DNA from: Clostridium paraputrificum
Lineage (GTDB): Bacteria; Bacillota; Clostridia; Clostridiales; Clostridiaceae
DNA: 64,000 nt
NCBI RefSeq assembly: GCF_900447045.1
Contig: NZ_UAWH01000014.1
Span: 62,001 to 126,000 of the forward strand
Reading direction: 5' to 3'
Positions within the stretch are counted from its first letter, which is position 1, and every line of letters starts with the position of its first letter. The notes below the pieces were generated by a model that ran no database searches, had not been told where the DNA came from, and was given only the letters and a program-made list of their open reading frames with translations. Positions 17,961 through 27,036 of this stretch are shown here, one piece after another. Made by a program: the position numbers and the translations under genes.

Positions 17961-19190
17961 ATGAAACAAAAGAATAACAATAAATTATATTCAAAGGCAA
18001 TTAAATATTATGAAGAAGGAAAGCTTGAGAAAGCATTATTACAGTGTGAAGAGGCAATAAGTTTAAATTTAAGAAATTCTGCTGCGTTGAATTTAAAAGG
18101 ACTTTTACTATATTTAAAAGGAAATTTAGATGAGGCAGTTGCTACTTGGAAGATTAATTGGGATTTTAATGATGATAAAATTGCAAAAAATTATATTCAA
18201 GATAGCAAAGCTGATTATAATAGAGTGAAATTATTTAATAAGGGAGAAAAACATTTAGCTAGATTAGAAATAGATGAAGCTATAGAGAGTTTTATGAAAT
18301 GTAGAGAAAGTGATTTTAATTCATTAAATGTAAATCTCTCTTTAGCAAAGTGCTATTTAAAAAAATGTGAGTATGTTTTAAGTTCATATTACTTAATAAA
18401 AGCTCTAGAAATAGATAGGTTTAATAATGAGGCAAATAATATAAAAAAGAGTATAGAGTCATATAGTAATGAAAAAGTGAATGTGGCCAATAATTTATTA
18501 GATTTGAAGAAAGTTATAATTTTTATAGGAATTATATTAATAATTATTGCGATACCTTTAATAAGCAGCTTATATGCATCTTCTGCAAAACAGCAGGAAA
18601 ATGTAGACAAGCAGTATTTTAATGATAATAATATGAATGAAGATACTAAAAAAGAAGATAATAAAGAAGAGAGTTCTGTAGACTTTAGTAAAATAGATAA
18701 ATACATAGATGAAAAAAATTATATAGAATTACATAATATAATTAGTAAAGTAAGGTTAGAGAACCTAAGCAAAGAAGAACAAGTATTTTATTATAAGGGC
18801 AAAGAAGCCTTAGAAGCTAATAGTGCTGATTACTTATACAAAAGAGGAATGGAATCTTATAATAATAAAAAATATGAGAGCGCAAAAAGTGATATGAATT
18901 TAGCTTACATATATGGAAGAGAAAATTATTTATATCCACATATATTGTTTTTTAATGCAGTAATTGAAGCAAAATTAAATAATGTTGATGAGTCAATAAA
19001 GTTTTATGAAGAATATGAGAAGTTGTTTTCTAAAGGAGAATATATTGAAGAAGTATTGTATGAATTAGCATTAATGTATAAGGAAAAAGATATTAATAAA
19101 AGTATTTACTATGCGAAGAAGTTGAAAAAGAGCTACTCAAAATCTATTTATTATAATAAAAATATACAGAATATCTTAGAGCTTAATTAG
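17961..19190 (+). CDS. Tetratricopeptide-repeat protein with a central membrane helix
   Basis: A 409-residue protein of unknown function. Residues about 1-165 hold TPR-like helical pairs (for example KAIKYYEEGKLEKALLQCEE and DEAIESFMKCRESDFNSLNV). A single hydrophobic helix lies near residues 185-207 (VIIFIGIILIIIAIPLISSL). After an acidic, Asn/Lys-rich linker, a second set of TPR-like helices occupies about 265-409 (YLYKRGMESYNNKKYESAKS). It is therefore a membrane-anchored scaffold with repeat domains on both sides of the helix. The ATG directly abuts the stop of the chromate-transporter half, with GGGGG 8 nt upstream, so it is in that operon. A partner protein cannot be named. Confidence 0.82.
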   Translation: MKQKNNNKLYSKAIKYYEEGKLEKALLQCEEAISLNLRNSAALNLKGLLLYLKGNLDEAVATWKINWDFNDDKIAKNYIQDSKADYNRVKLFNKGEKHLARLEIDEAIESFMKCRESDFNSLNVNLSLAKCYLKKCEYVLSSYYLIKALEIDRFNNEANNIKKSIESYSNEKVNVANNLLDLKKVIIFIGIILIIIAIPLISSLYASSAKQQENVDKQYFNDNNMNEDTKKEDNKEESSVDFSKIDKYIDEKNYIELHNIISKVRLENLSKEEQVFYYKGKEALEANSADYLYKRGMESYNNKKYESAKSDMNLAYIYGRENYLYPHILFFNAVIEAKLNNVDESIKFYEEYEKLFSKGEYIEEVLYELALMYKEKDINKSIYYAKKLKKSYSKSIYYNKNIQNILELN

Positions 19191-19205
19191 AAGGGATGTG
19201 TCTTT

Positions 19206-20378
19206 GTGATAACTGTAATAAGGGATGTAGAAGTATATTCGCCTGAATATTTAGGTAAGAAGAATGTAGTTGTGGTAGGAAACAAGTTTGAAGGAATATA
19301 TGATGAAATAAATATACCTAGTGATTTTATAGAGATAAAGATAATTGAGGGAAAAGGTAAATTGATGTTTCCTGGATTTATAGATGCTCATGTACATATA
19401 CTAGGTGGAGGAGGAGAAAATGGATTTTCATCGAGAACACCAGAAATTAAGTTTACAGATTTAACCAAGGCGGGTATTACAACAGTAGTAGGTTGTTTAG
19501 GCACAGATGATGTATGTAGAGATGGAAGAGCTTTATTAGCAAAAGCTAGAGCTCTTGAAATAGAAGGAATAACAAGCTATTGCTATACTGGATCATATTC
19601 TATTCCTGTAAAAACAGTTACTAATAGCATTAAAGAAGATATAATGTTAATTGATAAATATATTGGTGTTGGTGAAGTCGCCATATCAGATAATAGAAGT
19701 TCTCAACCAGCTTTTGAAGAGTTTACAAGAGTTGTTTCTCAATCAAGGGTTGCGGGGTTATTGTCTAATAAAGCTGGAGTAGTGAATATACATGTTGGAG
19801 ATGGTAGTGATAAGTTGAATATGATTTTTAAGTTAAAAGAAAATACAGAAATCCCTGTATCTCAATTATTACCAACTCACATAAATAGAAATATAGATTT
19901 ATTTAATGAAGGGATTAAACTGGTTAAAGAAGGTGGATTCATAGATTTAACTACAAGTTGTGATCCGGATAATATGGAAGAAGGGGAAGTAAGAGCAAGT
20001 AAGGGATTAAAGATGGCCTATGATTTAGGGGCAGATTTAAATAGAATAACATTTTCGTCAGATGGAAATGGAAGTTTACCTAAATTTGATAGTGAAGGAA
20101 ACTTAAGTGGTATGGGAATATGTTCTGTTTTTAGTTTATATGAAGAGGTAAAAATTGCAATACAAGAGCATAAAGTACCTATAGAAAGTGCAATTAAGGT
20201 TATAACATCTAATATTGCAGATGTATTAAAGTTAGATTTAAAAGGGAGAATAGAGTCTAAAAAAGATGCGGATTTTGTATTAGTAGATAAAAATGAATTG
20301 ACAGTTATTGATGTGTATGGAAAGGGAGAGCCTTTAATAGAAAACAGAGCAGTAATTAAAAAAGGTATTTTTGAATAA
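19206..20378 (+). CDS. iadA: Isoaspartyl (beta-aspartyl) dipeptidase
   Basis: A 390-residue metal-dependent amidohydrolase that cleaves isoaspartyl dipeptides formed from damaged proteins. Seen: the metal-binding GFIDAHVHILGGGGENG near residues 58-74, LTKAGITTVVGCLGTD, the AISDNRSSQP segment, LPTHINRN with a metal-site His, and the FSSDGNGSLP active-site Asp region near residue 285. The start is GTG 19206 with AAGGGATG upstream. The gap to the TPR gene is 15 bp, so it is likely the last gene of the chrA operon. A bidirectional terminator follows. Confidence 0.93.
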   Translation: MITVIRDVEVYSPEYLGKKNVVVVGNKFEGIYDEINIPSDFIEIKIIEGKGKLMFPGFIDAHVHILGGGGENGFSSRTPEIKFTDLTKAGITTVVGCLGTDDVCRDGRALLAKARALEIEGITSYCYTGSYSIPVKTVTNSIKEDIMLIDKYIGVGEVAISDNRSSQPAFEEFTRVVSQSRVAGLLSNKAGVVNIHVGDGSDKLNMIFKLKENTEIPVSQLLPTHINRNIDLFNEGIKLVKEGGFIDLTTSCDPDNMEEGEVRASKGLKMAYDLGADLNRITFSSDGNGSLPKFDSEGNLSGMGICSVFSLYEEVKIAIQEHKVPIESAIKVITSNIADVLKLDLKGRIESKKDADFVLVDKNELTVIDVYGKGEPLIENRAVIKKGIFE

Positions 20379-20406
20379 AAAAAGAGGGGTATAAAGCCCT
20401 CTTTTT
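20379..20406. terminator. Bidirectional terminator between iadA and the SleB-like gene
   Basis: AAAAAGAGGG 20379-20388 pairs with CCCTCTTTTT 20397-20406 around an 8-nt loop, with T-runs on both strands. Confidence 0.9.
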
Positions 20407-20974
20407 AACATTTGAAAAATACGTGATTACCAATTGATTTGGTATCTTTTTTTTGTGTTTGTTTCATCCATGAGCAGGTAGCTATGGCAGGATTATAGAA
20501 GTAAAGCGCTTCATTTGTTGGATCCGTACCATTAATAGCTTCATAGACAGCATCATAACAACTTTGATCTGGATTAGCTTTAATATCTCTATTTCTAACG
20601 CAAGAAAATGCATTAGTTTGAAATATAACACCTTCAATACTATTTGGGAAACCTGGATTAAGTAATCTATTTAGCACAACAGATGCTACAGCTACTTTTC
20701 CTTCGAAAGGTTCCCCTCTACTTTCTGCATAAACGAGTTTAGCCATTAGATCTATATCACATTGTGTTATATATATCTTTTCCTGACCATGATTAAAAAC
20801 TTCCACTGTTTCTTCTGTATTTATATTATTTAATTTATTTACTATATTAATTTCCTCTAGTGTAATGTCATAACTAGAAGTGTTACCCATTACTATTGCT
20901 TTAGCTGGGATTGCTGAGCAAAACAAACTGAGAAGAGCTAAGCAAAGAGTAAATTGGCACATAAATTTTTTCAT
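20405..20974 (-). CDS. Cell wall hydrolase, SleB/CwlJ-type (Hydrolase_2)
   Basis: A 189-residue secreted peptidoglycan hydrolase. A signal peptide occupies residues 1-26 (hydrophobic CLALLSLFCSAIPAKA). The catalytic Hydrolase_2 domain covers about 75-189 and shows LVYAESRGEPFEGKVAVAS with the conserved Glu, VVLNRLLNPGFPNSIEGVIF and ALYFYNPAIATCSW. The family includes the spore cortex-lytic enzymes SleB and CwlJ, but also vegetative hydrolases, so a germination role is likely rather than proven. A longer in-frame start at 21019 is rejected: AAAAAGGAGG lies just before the ATG complementary to 20972-20974, where the signal peptide begins. Confidence 0.87.
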   Translation of the reverse strand: MKKFMCQFTLCLALLSLFCSAIPAKAIVMGNTSSYDITLEEINIVNKLNNINTEETVEVFNHGQEKIYITQCDIDLMAKLVYAESRGEPFEGKVAVASVVLNRLLNPGFPNSIEGVIFQTNAFSCVRNRDIKANPDQSCYDAVYEAINGTDPTNEALYFYNPAIATCSWMKQTQKKDTKSIGNHVFFKC

Positions 20975-21036
20975 AAATAACCTCCTTTTTCTAACCCAGT
21001 CAAGTGTTAGTATTGCCAAAAGAAGATTATTTATAC

Positions 21037-22023
21037 TTATTTATTATTAAAATTATCCAACTCAGATTTTAAATCTTTTAAGCTATCAGTAAAGTCTTCA
21101 TATTTTTCAAAACTATTTTCATAGTTTATATCTATATTATCATCCTTATCTTTTTCGTTAGATGTTTTTTCTACTACTATGGAATGTTCAAGAGAAGTTA
21201 TATATAGTTCATAGTAGTTTAATGTGTCTTGAAGTACTTGATAACATTCATTTCCGTTTTCAGGAATGCTAAATGAATAAGTTTTGCTTTTTAATTCATT
21301 AAATTTACTTCTCTTATCCTTTACGTCTTTAAGTAGATTATCAAGAGAACGACCATCTTCTCTAATTTTATTTAGAGCAGGACGTAAATCTTCGTTAATA
21401 GAATTTAGAACTTCTATGCATTCTTCAAGATTTAGTATATAAGTACTTTTTTGACTTATTTTTATATCATTTTCTCTATTGAGCTTTATTAAGGTATTGA
21501 TAAATGTAGTGGATGTTGTAAAAAATTCATCTGCTTCTGAAGGAAACTCTATATCTAGTCCTAATAAATGTAGTGTATCATAATTGTTTTTAAGTAATTC
21601 ATATGTTTGGGTATATTCATTGTATGTTTGTAATATTTCCGTAGAATTAGGATTTTTTATAATTGATAATGTTAATTGGTATAGATTTATATTATATTCA
21701 AGTGTTTCAGATAATTTTGTTTTTAATTCTTTATTTTGGTCTAATACATTAGCTGAATCTAAAGTAGATTGGATATTTGATAATTCTATTAATTCATTAG
21801 TTAATGTCTCTTTTGTGGTATCAGAATTTATACCATTATCATCTAAACAATCTTTTAGTTTTTTGTTACAAGATTCTATTTTTTTTCCTATGTTATTTAA
21901 TTGAGATATATTTCTATTACTTGGTGTTAATTTAATTACGCATAAAATAACAATAGGGAGTAAGATTATACATATGATTGCAATAATATATTTTTTATTG
22001 ATGTTAAGTTTATCTAGTTTCAT
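21037..22023 (-). CDS. Membrane-anchored coiled-coil protein of unknown function
   Basis: A 328-residue protein that I do not recognise. Residues about 13-31 form one membrane helix (YIIAIICIILLPIVILCVI). The rest is predicted helical, with long charged heptad-like stretches (for example IGKKIESCNKKLKDCL and EDFTDSLKDLKSELDNF), suggesting an extracytoplasmic coiled coil. AAGGAGGG precedes the ATG. It lies 62 bp upstream of the SleB-like hydrolase on the same strand and diverges from cdaA, so a cell-envelope role is a fair guess. Several Cys residues (positions about 49 and 54) are unusual for an exported clostridial protein. Confidence 0.7.
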   Translation of the reverse strand: MKLDKLNINKKYIIAIICIILLPIVILCVIKLTPSNRNISQLNNIGKKIESCNKKLKDCLDDNGINSDTTKETLTNELIELSNIQSTLDSANVLDQNKELKTKLSETLEYNINLYQLTLSIIKNPNSTEILQTYNEYTQTYELLKNNYDTLHLLGLDIEFPSEADEFFTTSTTFINTLIKLNRENDIKISQKSTYILNLEECIEVLNSINEDLRPALNKIREDGRSLDNLLKDVKDKRSKFNELKSKTYSFSIPENGNECYQVLQDTLNYYELYITSLEHSIVVEKTSNEKDKDDNIDINYENSFEKYEDFTDSLKDLKSELDNFNNK

Positions 22024-22197
22024 ATTTTTTATCCCTCCTTTTACGGATATAAATGTTCTATATAAGATTTATATTATTTATTTATGTAAAATAGTATGAT
22101 TAATTAAAAAAAATCATAATTTTGTAATCTCGATTATATTAAGAATTGGTAAATTAGTGTATAATTTAAATAGTGATTAAGAAGAGGGGTGAGACCA

Positions 22198-23052
22198 ATG
22201 AATGAAATAGGAACATTAATAATTAATACGGTGAAAAATATTACCATTTGGTCTATTTTAGATATACTAGTTGTATCTTTTATTTTTTATAAGGGATATA
22301 TGTTGATAAAGGAAACAAGAGCAGAGCAATTATTAAAAGGTACTGTATTCATATTTGCTCTTATTCCAATAAGTCTATTTTTAAGGTTGGATACATTGAA
22401 TTTTATATTAAACAAAACACTTACTATTGGTGTTTTAGCTATGATTATAATATTTCAACCTGAAATTAGAAGGGTATTAGAGCATTTAGGTAGGAGTACA
22501 TTTGAAGATATACATTATGGTCAGCCAATTGAGTATAGAAACGAAGTAGTAAATGAGATAGTAACAGCTGTGGAGAATCTTGCAGCTACTAAGACTGGAG
22601 CATTAATAGCTATAGAGCAAGGAACAGGTCTAGGAGAGATTATATCCTCAGGAACACTTATAGATGCACAGGTTAGTGCAAATCTTTTAGAAAATATATT
22701 TGTTGTAAATACTCCATTGCATGATGGAGCAACAATAATTAGAAGAAATAGAATTCATGCTTCAGGATGTGTTTTGCCGTTAACAAATAATAATAGCATA
22801 AATAAGAAGCTTGGAACTAGACATAGAGCCGCAATGGGGCTGTCAGAGAATTCAGATGCATTAGTTATAGTAGTATCTGAAGAAACAGGAGTTATTTCAT
22901 TAGCTGTTAATGGTAGATTGACTAGAAATTATGATAAGGAAAAATTAAAAACTATACTTTTGAAAATAATGGAAAACAGAGATGCTAAAAGAGTAAAAAG
23001 TGCTGGAGAGAAGGTGAAAACATGGATAAAGGGAATGAAAAAAGAGGCGTAG
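22198..23052 (+). CDS. cdaA: Diadenylate cyclase CdaA
   Basis: A 284-residue membrane enzyme that makes cyclic di-AMP, a second messenger controlling potassium and osmolyte balance and cell-wall homeostasis. Three hydrophobic helices occupy residues about 12-95. The DAC domain follows, with the DGA motif at Asp 176 (PLHDGATIIRRNRI) and the RHR motif at 208-210 (GTRHRAAMGLSE), both needed for catalysis. ATG 22198 with GAGGGG upstream is preferred over GTG 22189. A TATAAT at 22160-22165 may be its -10 element. It overlaps cdaR by 31 bp, the usual coupling of the cyclase to its membrane regulator. Confidence 0.96.
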   Translation: MNEIGTLIINTVKNITIWSILDILVVSFIFYKGYMLIKETRAEQLLKGTVFIFALIPISLFLRLDTLNFILNKTLTIGVLAMIIIFQPEIRRVLEHLGRSTFEDIHYGQPIEYRNEVVNEIVTAVENLAATKTGALIAIEQGTGLGEIISSGTLIDAQVSANLLENIFVVNTPLHDGATIIRRNRIHASGCVLPLTNNNSINKKLGTRHRAAMGLSENSDALVIVVSEETGVISLAVNGRLTRNYDKEKLKTILLKIMENRDAKRVKSAGEKVKTWIKGMKKEA

Positions 23053-24242
23053 TACAATTAGTTTGCGTTTTATTAGCTTTTTGTCTATGGCTTTATGTAA
23101 CTAGCATAGAAAATCCTAATAAATCTTCAGAAATAAAAGATATACCTGTAGATATAATTAATTCAGAGGTACTAAGAGAATCTAATTTGGCATTATCCCC
23201 TAATCAAAACTTTACTGTTAATTTAAGGGTAGAGGGACCTGCAAATGCGGTTTATTCTGCCAAAGTAGCTGACTTTAAAGTTACAGCTGACTTAGGAACT
23301 TATGTATTAAAGAAGGGTGAAAATAATGTTCCAGTAAGAGTGGTTAATTATCCGCAAGATGTAAATGTAATGAATACTGGAGTATTATCAATAAAAATTA
23401 ATGTAGAAGAGTATACCGAAAAGTATGTTAATGTTGTATCTAAAGTAGATACATTTTTTAAAGAAGGTTTCGTAGAAAGAGCTGTAGAATTTACGCCACA
23501 AAGTGTTAAGATTTATGGTCCTGAAAGTGCAGTTTCAAAGGTAGAATCAGTAGCCTTAATTGGAGAGACTAAAGATATATCAGAAGACTTTGAAAGTGAA
23601 TATGAGTTGATTCCTATAGATAGTGAAGGAATTGTGGTAAAAGGTGTAAATTTAGATAGGTCAAAAGGAACGTTAAAAATGCAGGTGGGAAAAGGAACGG
23701 AAGTTCCTATAAAAGTTAAATATACAGGTTCATTAAAAAATGGATTAAGTATAGAGAAGGAAACATTATCAAAGAGTAAAGTAAGTATTATTGGTAATCC
23801 TAAGGATGTTGAAAATATTAAATATATAGAAACAGAGCCGTTAAATTTATCTGATATAGTATCTAGTAAAGATGTAAACTTGAAGTTATCAATACCGGAG
23901 GGAATAACAGTAAGTTTAGATGAGCAGTATGTAACTGTTAACTTGAAGATAAAGGATGAGATTCCAGTAACTAAAAGCTTTGATGTTAAGGTGGATTATA
24001 TTGGAGTTGATACAAGTCATGAGTATACACCTAACACAGTAAAGGTGGTATTAGAAGGGACAAAAGAAGCTTTATTATCAATAAAAGCTGATAATATTAA
24101 AGTTGAAGCAAGTGTTGGCGGATTAGTTGAAGGAAATCATGAAATTGAGTGGAAAGCAACTTTAGTAGGAATTGATAGACAGGATGTATCCATAAAAACA
24201 AATAGTGGAAAGGTTACGGTAGTTATAACGACATTGCAGTAA
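23022..24242 (+). CDS. cdaR: CdaA regulatory protein, YbbR-domain
   Basis: A 406-residue protein with an N-terminal membrane helix (about residues 8-27, VVQLVCVLLAFCLWLYV) and four tandem extracytoplasmic YbbR-like beta domains (about 35-400). In Firmicutes, CdaR binds CdaA and modulates its activity. The ATG lies inside cdaA, preceded by AAGGTG, giving a 31-bp overlap. In most relatives glmM comes next in this operon; here a terminator follows and glmM is 5.4 kb away. Confidence 0.94.
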   Translation: MDKGNEKRGVVQLVCVLLAFCLWLYVTSIENPNKSSEIKDIPVDIINSEVLRESNLALSPNQNFTVNLRVEGPANAVYSAKVADFKVTADLGTYVLKKGENNVPVRVVNYPQDVNVMNTGVLSIKINVEEYTEKYVNVVSKVDTFFKEGFVERAVEFTPQSVKIYGPESAVSKVESVALIGETKDISEDFESEYELIPIDSEGIVVKGVNLDRSKGTLKMQVGKGTEVPIKVKYTGSLKNGLSIEKETLSKSKVSIIGNPKDVENIKYIETEPLNLSDIVSSKDVNLKLSIPEGITVSLDEQYVTVNLKIKDEIPVTKSFDVKVDYIGVDTSHEYTPNTVKVVLEGTKEALLSIKADNIKVEASVGGLVEGNHEIEWKATLVGIDRQDVSIKTNSGKVTVVITTLQ

Positions 24243-24264
24243 AAACTATTAATTCTTCCAATTA

Positions 24265-24292
24265 AAAAAGTGGCGTAGCCACTTTTTTTTTG
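24265..24292 (+). terminator. Terminator of cdaA-cdaR
   Basis: AAAAAAGTGGC 24265-24275 pairs with GCCACTTTTTT 24279-24289 around a 3-nt loop, continuing into T's. Confidence 0.9.
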
Positions 24293-24336
24293 TTATAGTA
24301 GGAAATAAAAGATATCTAATAAGAAAAGGTGAGAAT

Positions 24337-25938
24337 ATGACAATTAGAGTTAATAATATAAGCTTAAGTATAGAAGAACCATTGGAGAATTTAAAGGGAA
24401 AAGTAGCTAAAAAACTTAGAATAAATGAATCAGATATTTTCAAGTTTAAAATTTTAAAAGAAAGTGTTGATGCTCGTAAAAAAGACAATATAAAATTTAA
24501 TTATTCTATAGATATAAGTTGTAATGGAGAAAAGAGAATAGTATCTAAACTAAAAGATAAAGATATAAAAATTGAGGATAACATAGAAGAAGTTAAGGTT
24601 GAATCGGGAAATGTAGTATTAGAACATAGGCCTGTAGTAGTTGGATTTGGACCAGCCGGTATATTTTCTGCATTAAGACTAGCTCAATACGGATATAATC
24701 CTATTGTAATTGAAAGAGGAGAAGATGTAGATTCTAGAACAAAAACTGTAGAGGAATTTTGGATGGGGAATTGTAAGCTAAATCTAGAATCAAATGTACA
24801 GTTTGGAGAAGGTGGAGCAGGAGCATTTTCAGATGGTAAACTTACTACTAGAATAAAAGACAATAGATGTGGATATGTTTTAGAAGAACTAGTGAAAGCA
24901 GGAGCGCCAGATGAAATAATATATTCTGGGAAGCCACACGTAGGCACAGACTTATTAAAGGGAGTAGTTAAAAATATAAGAAAAGAAATTATTAGGTTAG
25001 GTGGAAAAGTTAAATTTAACTCAAAGTTAGAAAAGGTAAATATCAAGGATGGAGAGTTAAAGAGCATTATTGTAAATGGTGAAGAGATTCCTTGTGAAGC
25101 ATTGATTTTAGCAATAGGACATAGTTCAAGAGATACATATGAAATGTTATTTAGAGAAGGAGTTTTTATGCAACCTAAGGCTTTTGCAGTAGGTGTAAGA
25201 ATTGAACATCCACAAAATATGATTGATGAAAGTCAGTATGGTAGGTATGCTGGTCATCCTAGATTAAAGGCAGCAGATTATAGGTTAGCTTATCAAAGTG
25301 AAAAAACAGGAAGAGGAATATATTCTTTCTGTATGTGTCCTGGAGGAGTGGTTGTAGCAGCTGCTTCAGAGGAGAATAGATTAGTTTCTAATGGAATGAG
25401 TTATCATGCAAGAGATTTAGAAAATGCAAACTCTGCATTAGTTGTAACTGTTGGACCTGACGATTTTTATGGAGATTCACCGCTTAAAGGTATGGAGTTT
25501 CAAAGATATTATGAAAGTTTAGCATATAATTTAGGTGGCGGTGGCTATAAGGCACCGATTCAACTAGTTGGAGACTTTATGAAGGATGAAGTAAGTAAAA
25601 AATTAGGCTGTGTGACACCATCATATAAACCAGGATTTGAATTTAGGGATTTAAGAGAATGTTTACCTAATTATGTGGTTGATTCTCTAAAAGATGGTAT
25701 AACTAAATTTGATACTAGAATAAAAGGATATGGAATGAATGATGCAGTACTTACAGGTATAGAGACTAGAACATCAGCACCTGTAAGAATGTCAAGAAAT
25801 GAGAATTTAGAAAGTATAAATACATCAGGATTATATCCTTGTGGAGAAGGAGCGGGTTTTGCAGGAGGAATAATATCAGCTGCAGTAGACGGAATTAAGG
25901 TTGCTGAGAAAATTATAGGTAAATATAAAGAAATTTAA
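24337..25938 (+). CDS. FAD-dependent oxidoreductase (COG2509 family)
   Basis: A 533-residue flavoprotein of the uncharacterised COG2509 dehydrogenase family. After an N-terminal domain of about 95 residues, an FAD-binding Rossmann motif VVVGFGPAGIFSALRLAQ appears near residues 98-115, then ERGEDVDSRTKTV, FGEGGAGAFSDGKLTTR (about 150-166) and the C-terminal FAD contact GLYPCGEGAGFAGGI. The substrate is unknown. It has a GGTGAG ribosome-binding site and is bounded by terminators on both sides, so it appears monocistronic. Members of this family commonly sit near cdaR and glmM in clostridia. Confidence 0.9.
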   Translation: MTIRVNNISLSIEEPLENLKGKVAKKLRINESDIFKFKILKESVDARKKDNIKFNYSIDISCNGEKRIVSKLKDKDIKIEDNIEEVKVESGNVVLEHRPVVVGFGPAGIFSALRLAQYGYNPIVIERGEDVDSRTKTVEEFWMGNCKLNLESNVQFGEGGAGAFSDGKLTTRIKDNRCGYVLEELVKAGAPDEIIYSGKPHVGTDLLKGVVKNIRKEIIRLGGKVKFNSKLEKVNIKDGELKSIIVNGEEIPCEALILAIGHSSRDTYEMLFREGVFMQPKAFAVGVRIEHPQNMIDESQYGRYAGHPRLKAADYRLAYQSEKTGRGIYSFCMCPGGVVVAAASEENRLVSNGMSYHARDLENANSALVVTVGPDDFYGDSPLKGMEFQRYYESLAYNLGGGGYKAPIQLVGDFMKDEVSKKLGCVTPSYKPGFEFRDLRECLPNYVVDSLKDGITKFDTRIKGYGMNDAVLTGIETRTSAPVRMSRNENLESINTSGLYPCGEGAGFAGGIISAAVDGIKVAEKIIGKYKEI

Positions 25939-25940
25939 TG

Positions 25941-25978
25941 AAATATTCTGAAAACTTCGGTTTTCAGGATATTTTTTG
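25941..25978 (+). terminator. Terminator of the COG2509 gene
   Basis: CTGAAAAC 25948-25955 pairs with GTTTTCAG 25960-25967 around a stable TTCG tetraloop, extended by ATAT pairs on both sides and followed by TTTTTT. Confidence 0.93.
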
Positions 25979-26018
25979 TTACAATGGAATTAATATCTAT
26001 GGATAAGTATAACTATGA

Positions 26019-26036
26019 ATGTTATAAATTTAACAT
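26019..26036 (+). promoter_or_regulatory. Candidate Rex operator upstream of ptb-buk
   Basis: ATGTTATAAATTTAACAT matches 11 of the 14 defined positions of the clostridial Rex consensus TTGTTAANNNNTTAACAA, and the GTTA/TAAC core has exact spacing. It lies 66 bp before the ptb start codon. rex itself is at 63.2 kb. AT-rich chance matches are possible. Confidence 0.5.
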
Positions 26037-26101
26037 AGTTTTATGTTGTTTAACTTGTAAATAATTAAAAATATAGATAAAGAGTATAAGAGGTGTGTAA
26101 A

Positions 26102-27010
26102 ATGAGTAAAAATTTTGATGATTTATTATCAAGGGTAAAAGAGTGCAAAAGAAAAAAGGTTTCTGTTGCAGTAGCACAAGATGAACCAGTATTAGAAGCT
26201 ATTAAAGCTGCTAAGGAACAAGGAATTGCTGATGCGATTTTAGTAGGAGATAAAAATAAGATTAAAGAAATAGCTGATTCAATAGGTATGGATATAACTC
26301 AATTTGAAGTTATTCATGAACCAGATGTAAAAAAAGCTGCATTATTTGCAATCCAACTAGTATCTAGTGGCAGAGCTGATATGGTAATGAAGGGGTTAGT
26401 AGATACAGCTACTTTTTTAAGAAGTGTTTTAAATAAAGAAGTTGGATTAAGAACAGGAAAGGTAATGTCTCATGTATCAGTGTTTGAAATTGAAGGATTT
26501 GATAGGTTAATATTCTTAACTGATGCTGCATTTAATACTTATCCTGATTTAAAGGCTAAAGTACAAATAGTACAAAACTCTGTTAGTGTTGCACATGCAT
26601 GTGGAATAGAATGTCCAAAAGTAGCTCCAGTTTGTGCGGTTGAAGTGGTAAATCCAGATATGCCAGCTACAATAGATGCTTCATTATTATCAAAGATGAA
26701 TGATAGAGGACAAATAAAGGGATGTGTAGTAGATGGACCATTAGCTTTAGATAATGCATTATCAGAAGAAGCTGCTCATCATAAAGGAATAACAGGACCA
26801 GTTGCAGGAAAAGCTGATGTTATAATGCTTCCTAATATAGAAACTGCAAATGTAATGTATAAAACTTTAACTTATACATCTAATAGCAGAAATGGTGGAA
26901 TACTTGTTGGTACTTCAGCACCAGTTATATTAACTTCAAGAGCAGATAGCTTTGAAACAAAGGTTAACTCAATAGCTTTAGCAGCTGTTGTAGCTGAATC
27001 TATTAAATAA
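26102..27010 (+). CDS. ptb: Phosphate butyryltransferase
   Basis: A 302-residue cytoplasmic enzyme converting butyryl-CoA and phosphate to butyryl phosphate, the first step of the ATP-yielding butyrate branch. Seen: the acetyl/butyryl-phosphotransferase fold motifs [16 protein letters not shown] near residues 17-32, [15 protein letters not shown] near 95-109, and the C-terminal [19 protein letters not shown]. Length matches clostridial Ptb (about 300). ATG 26102 is preferred over GTG 26093 because AGAGGTG is then correctly spaced. buk follows 26 bp later. Confidence 0.94.
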   Translation: MSKNFDDLLSRVKECKRKKVSVAVAQDEPVLEAIKAAKEQGIADAILVGDKNKIKEIADSIGMDITQFEVIHEPDVKKAALFAIQLVSSGRADMVMKGLVDTATFLRSVLNKEVGLRTGKVMSHVSVFEIEGFDRLIFLTDAAFNTYPDLKAKVQIVQNSVSVAHACGIECPKVAPVCAVEVVNPDMPATIDASLLSKMNDRGQIKGCVVDGPLALDNALSEEAAHHKGITGPVAGKADVIMLPNIETANVMYKTLTYTSNSRNGGILVGTSAPVILTSRADSFETKVNSIALAAVVAESIK

Positions 27011-27036
27011 TCAAGAGAATTAATGGAGGTTATGGT

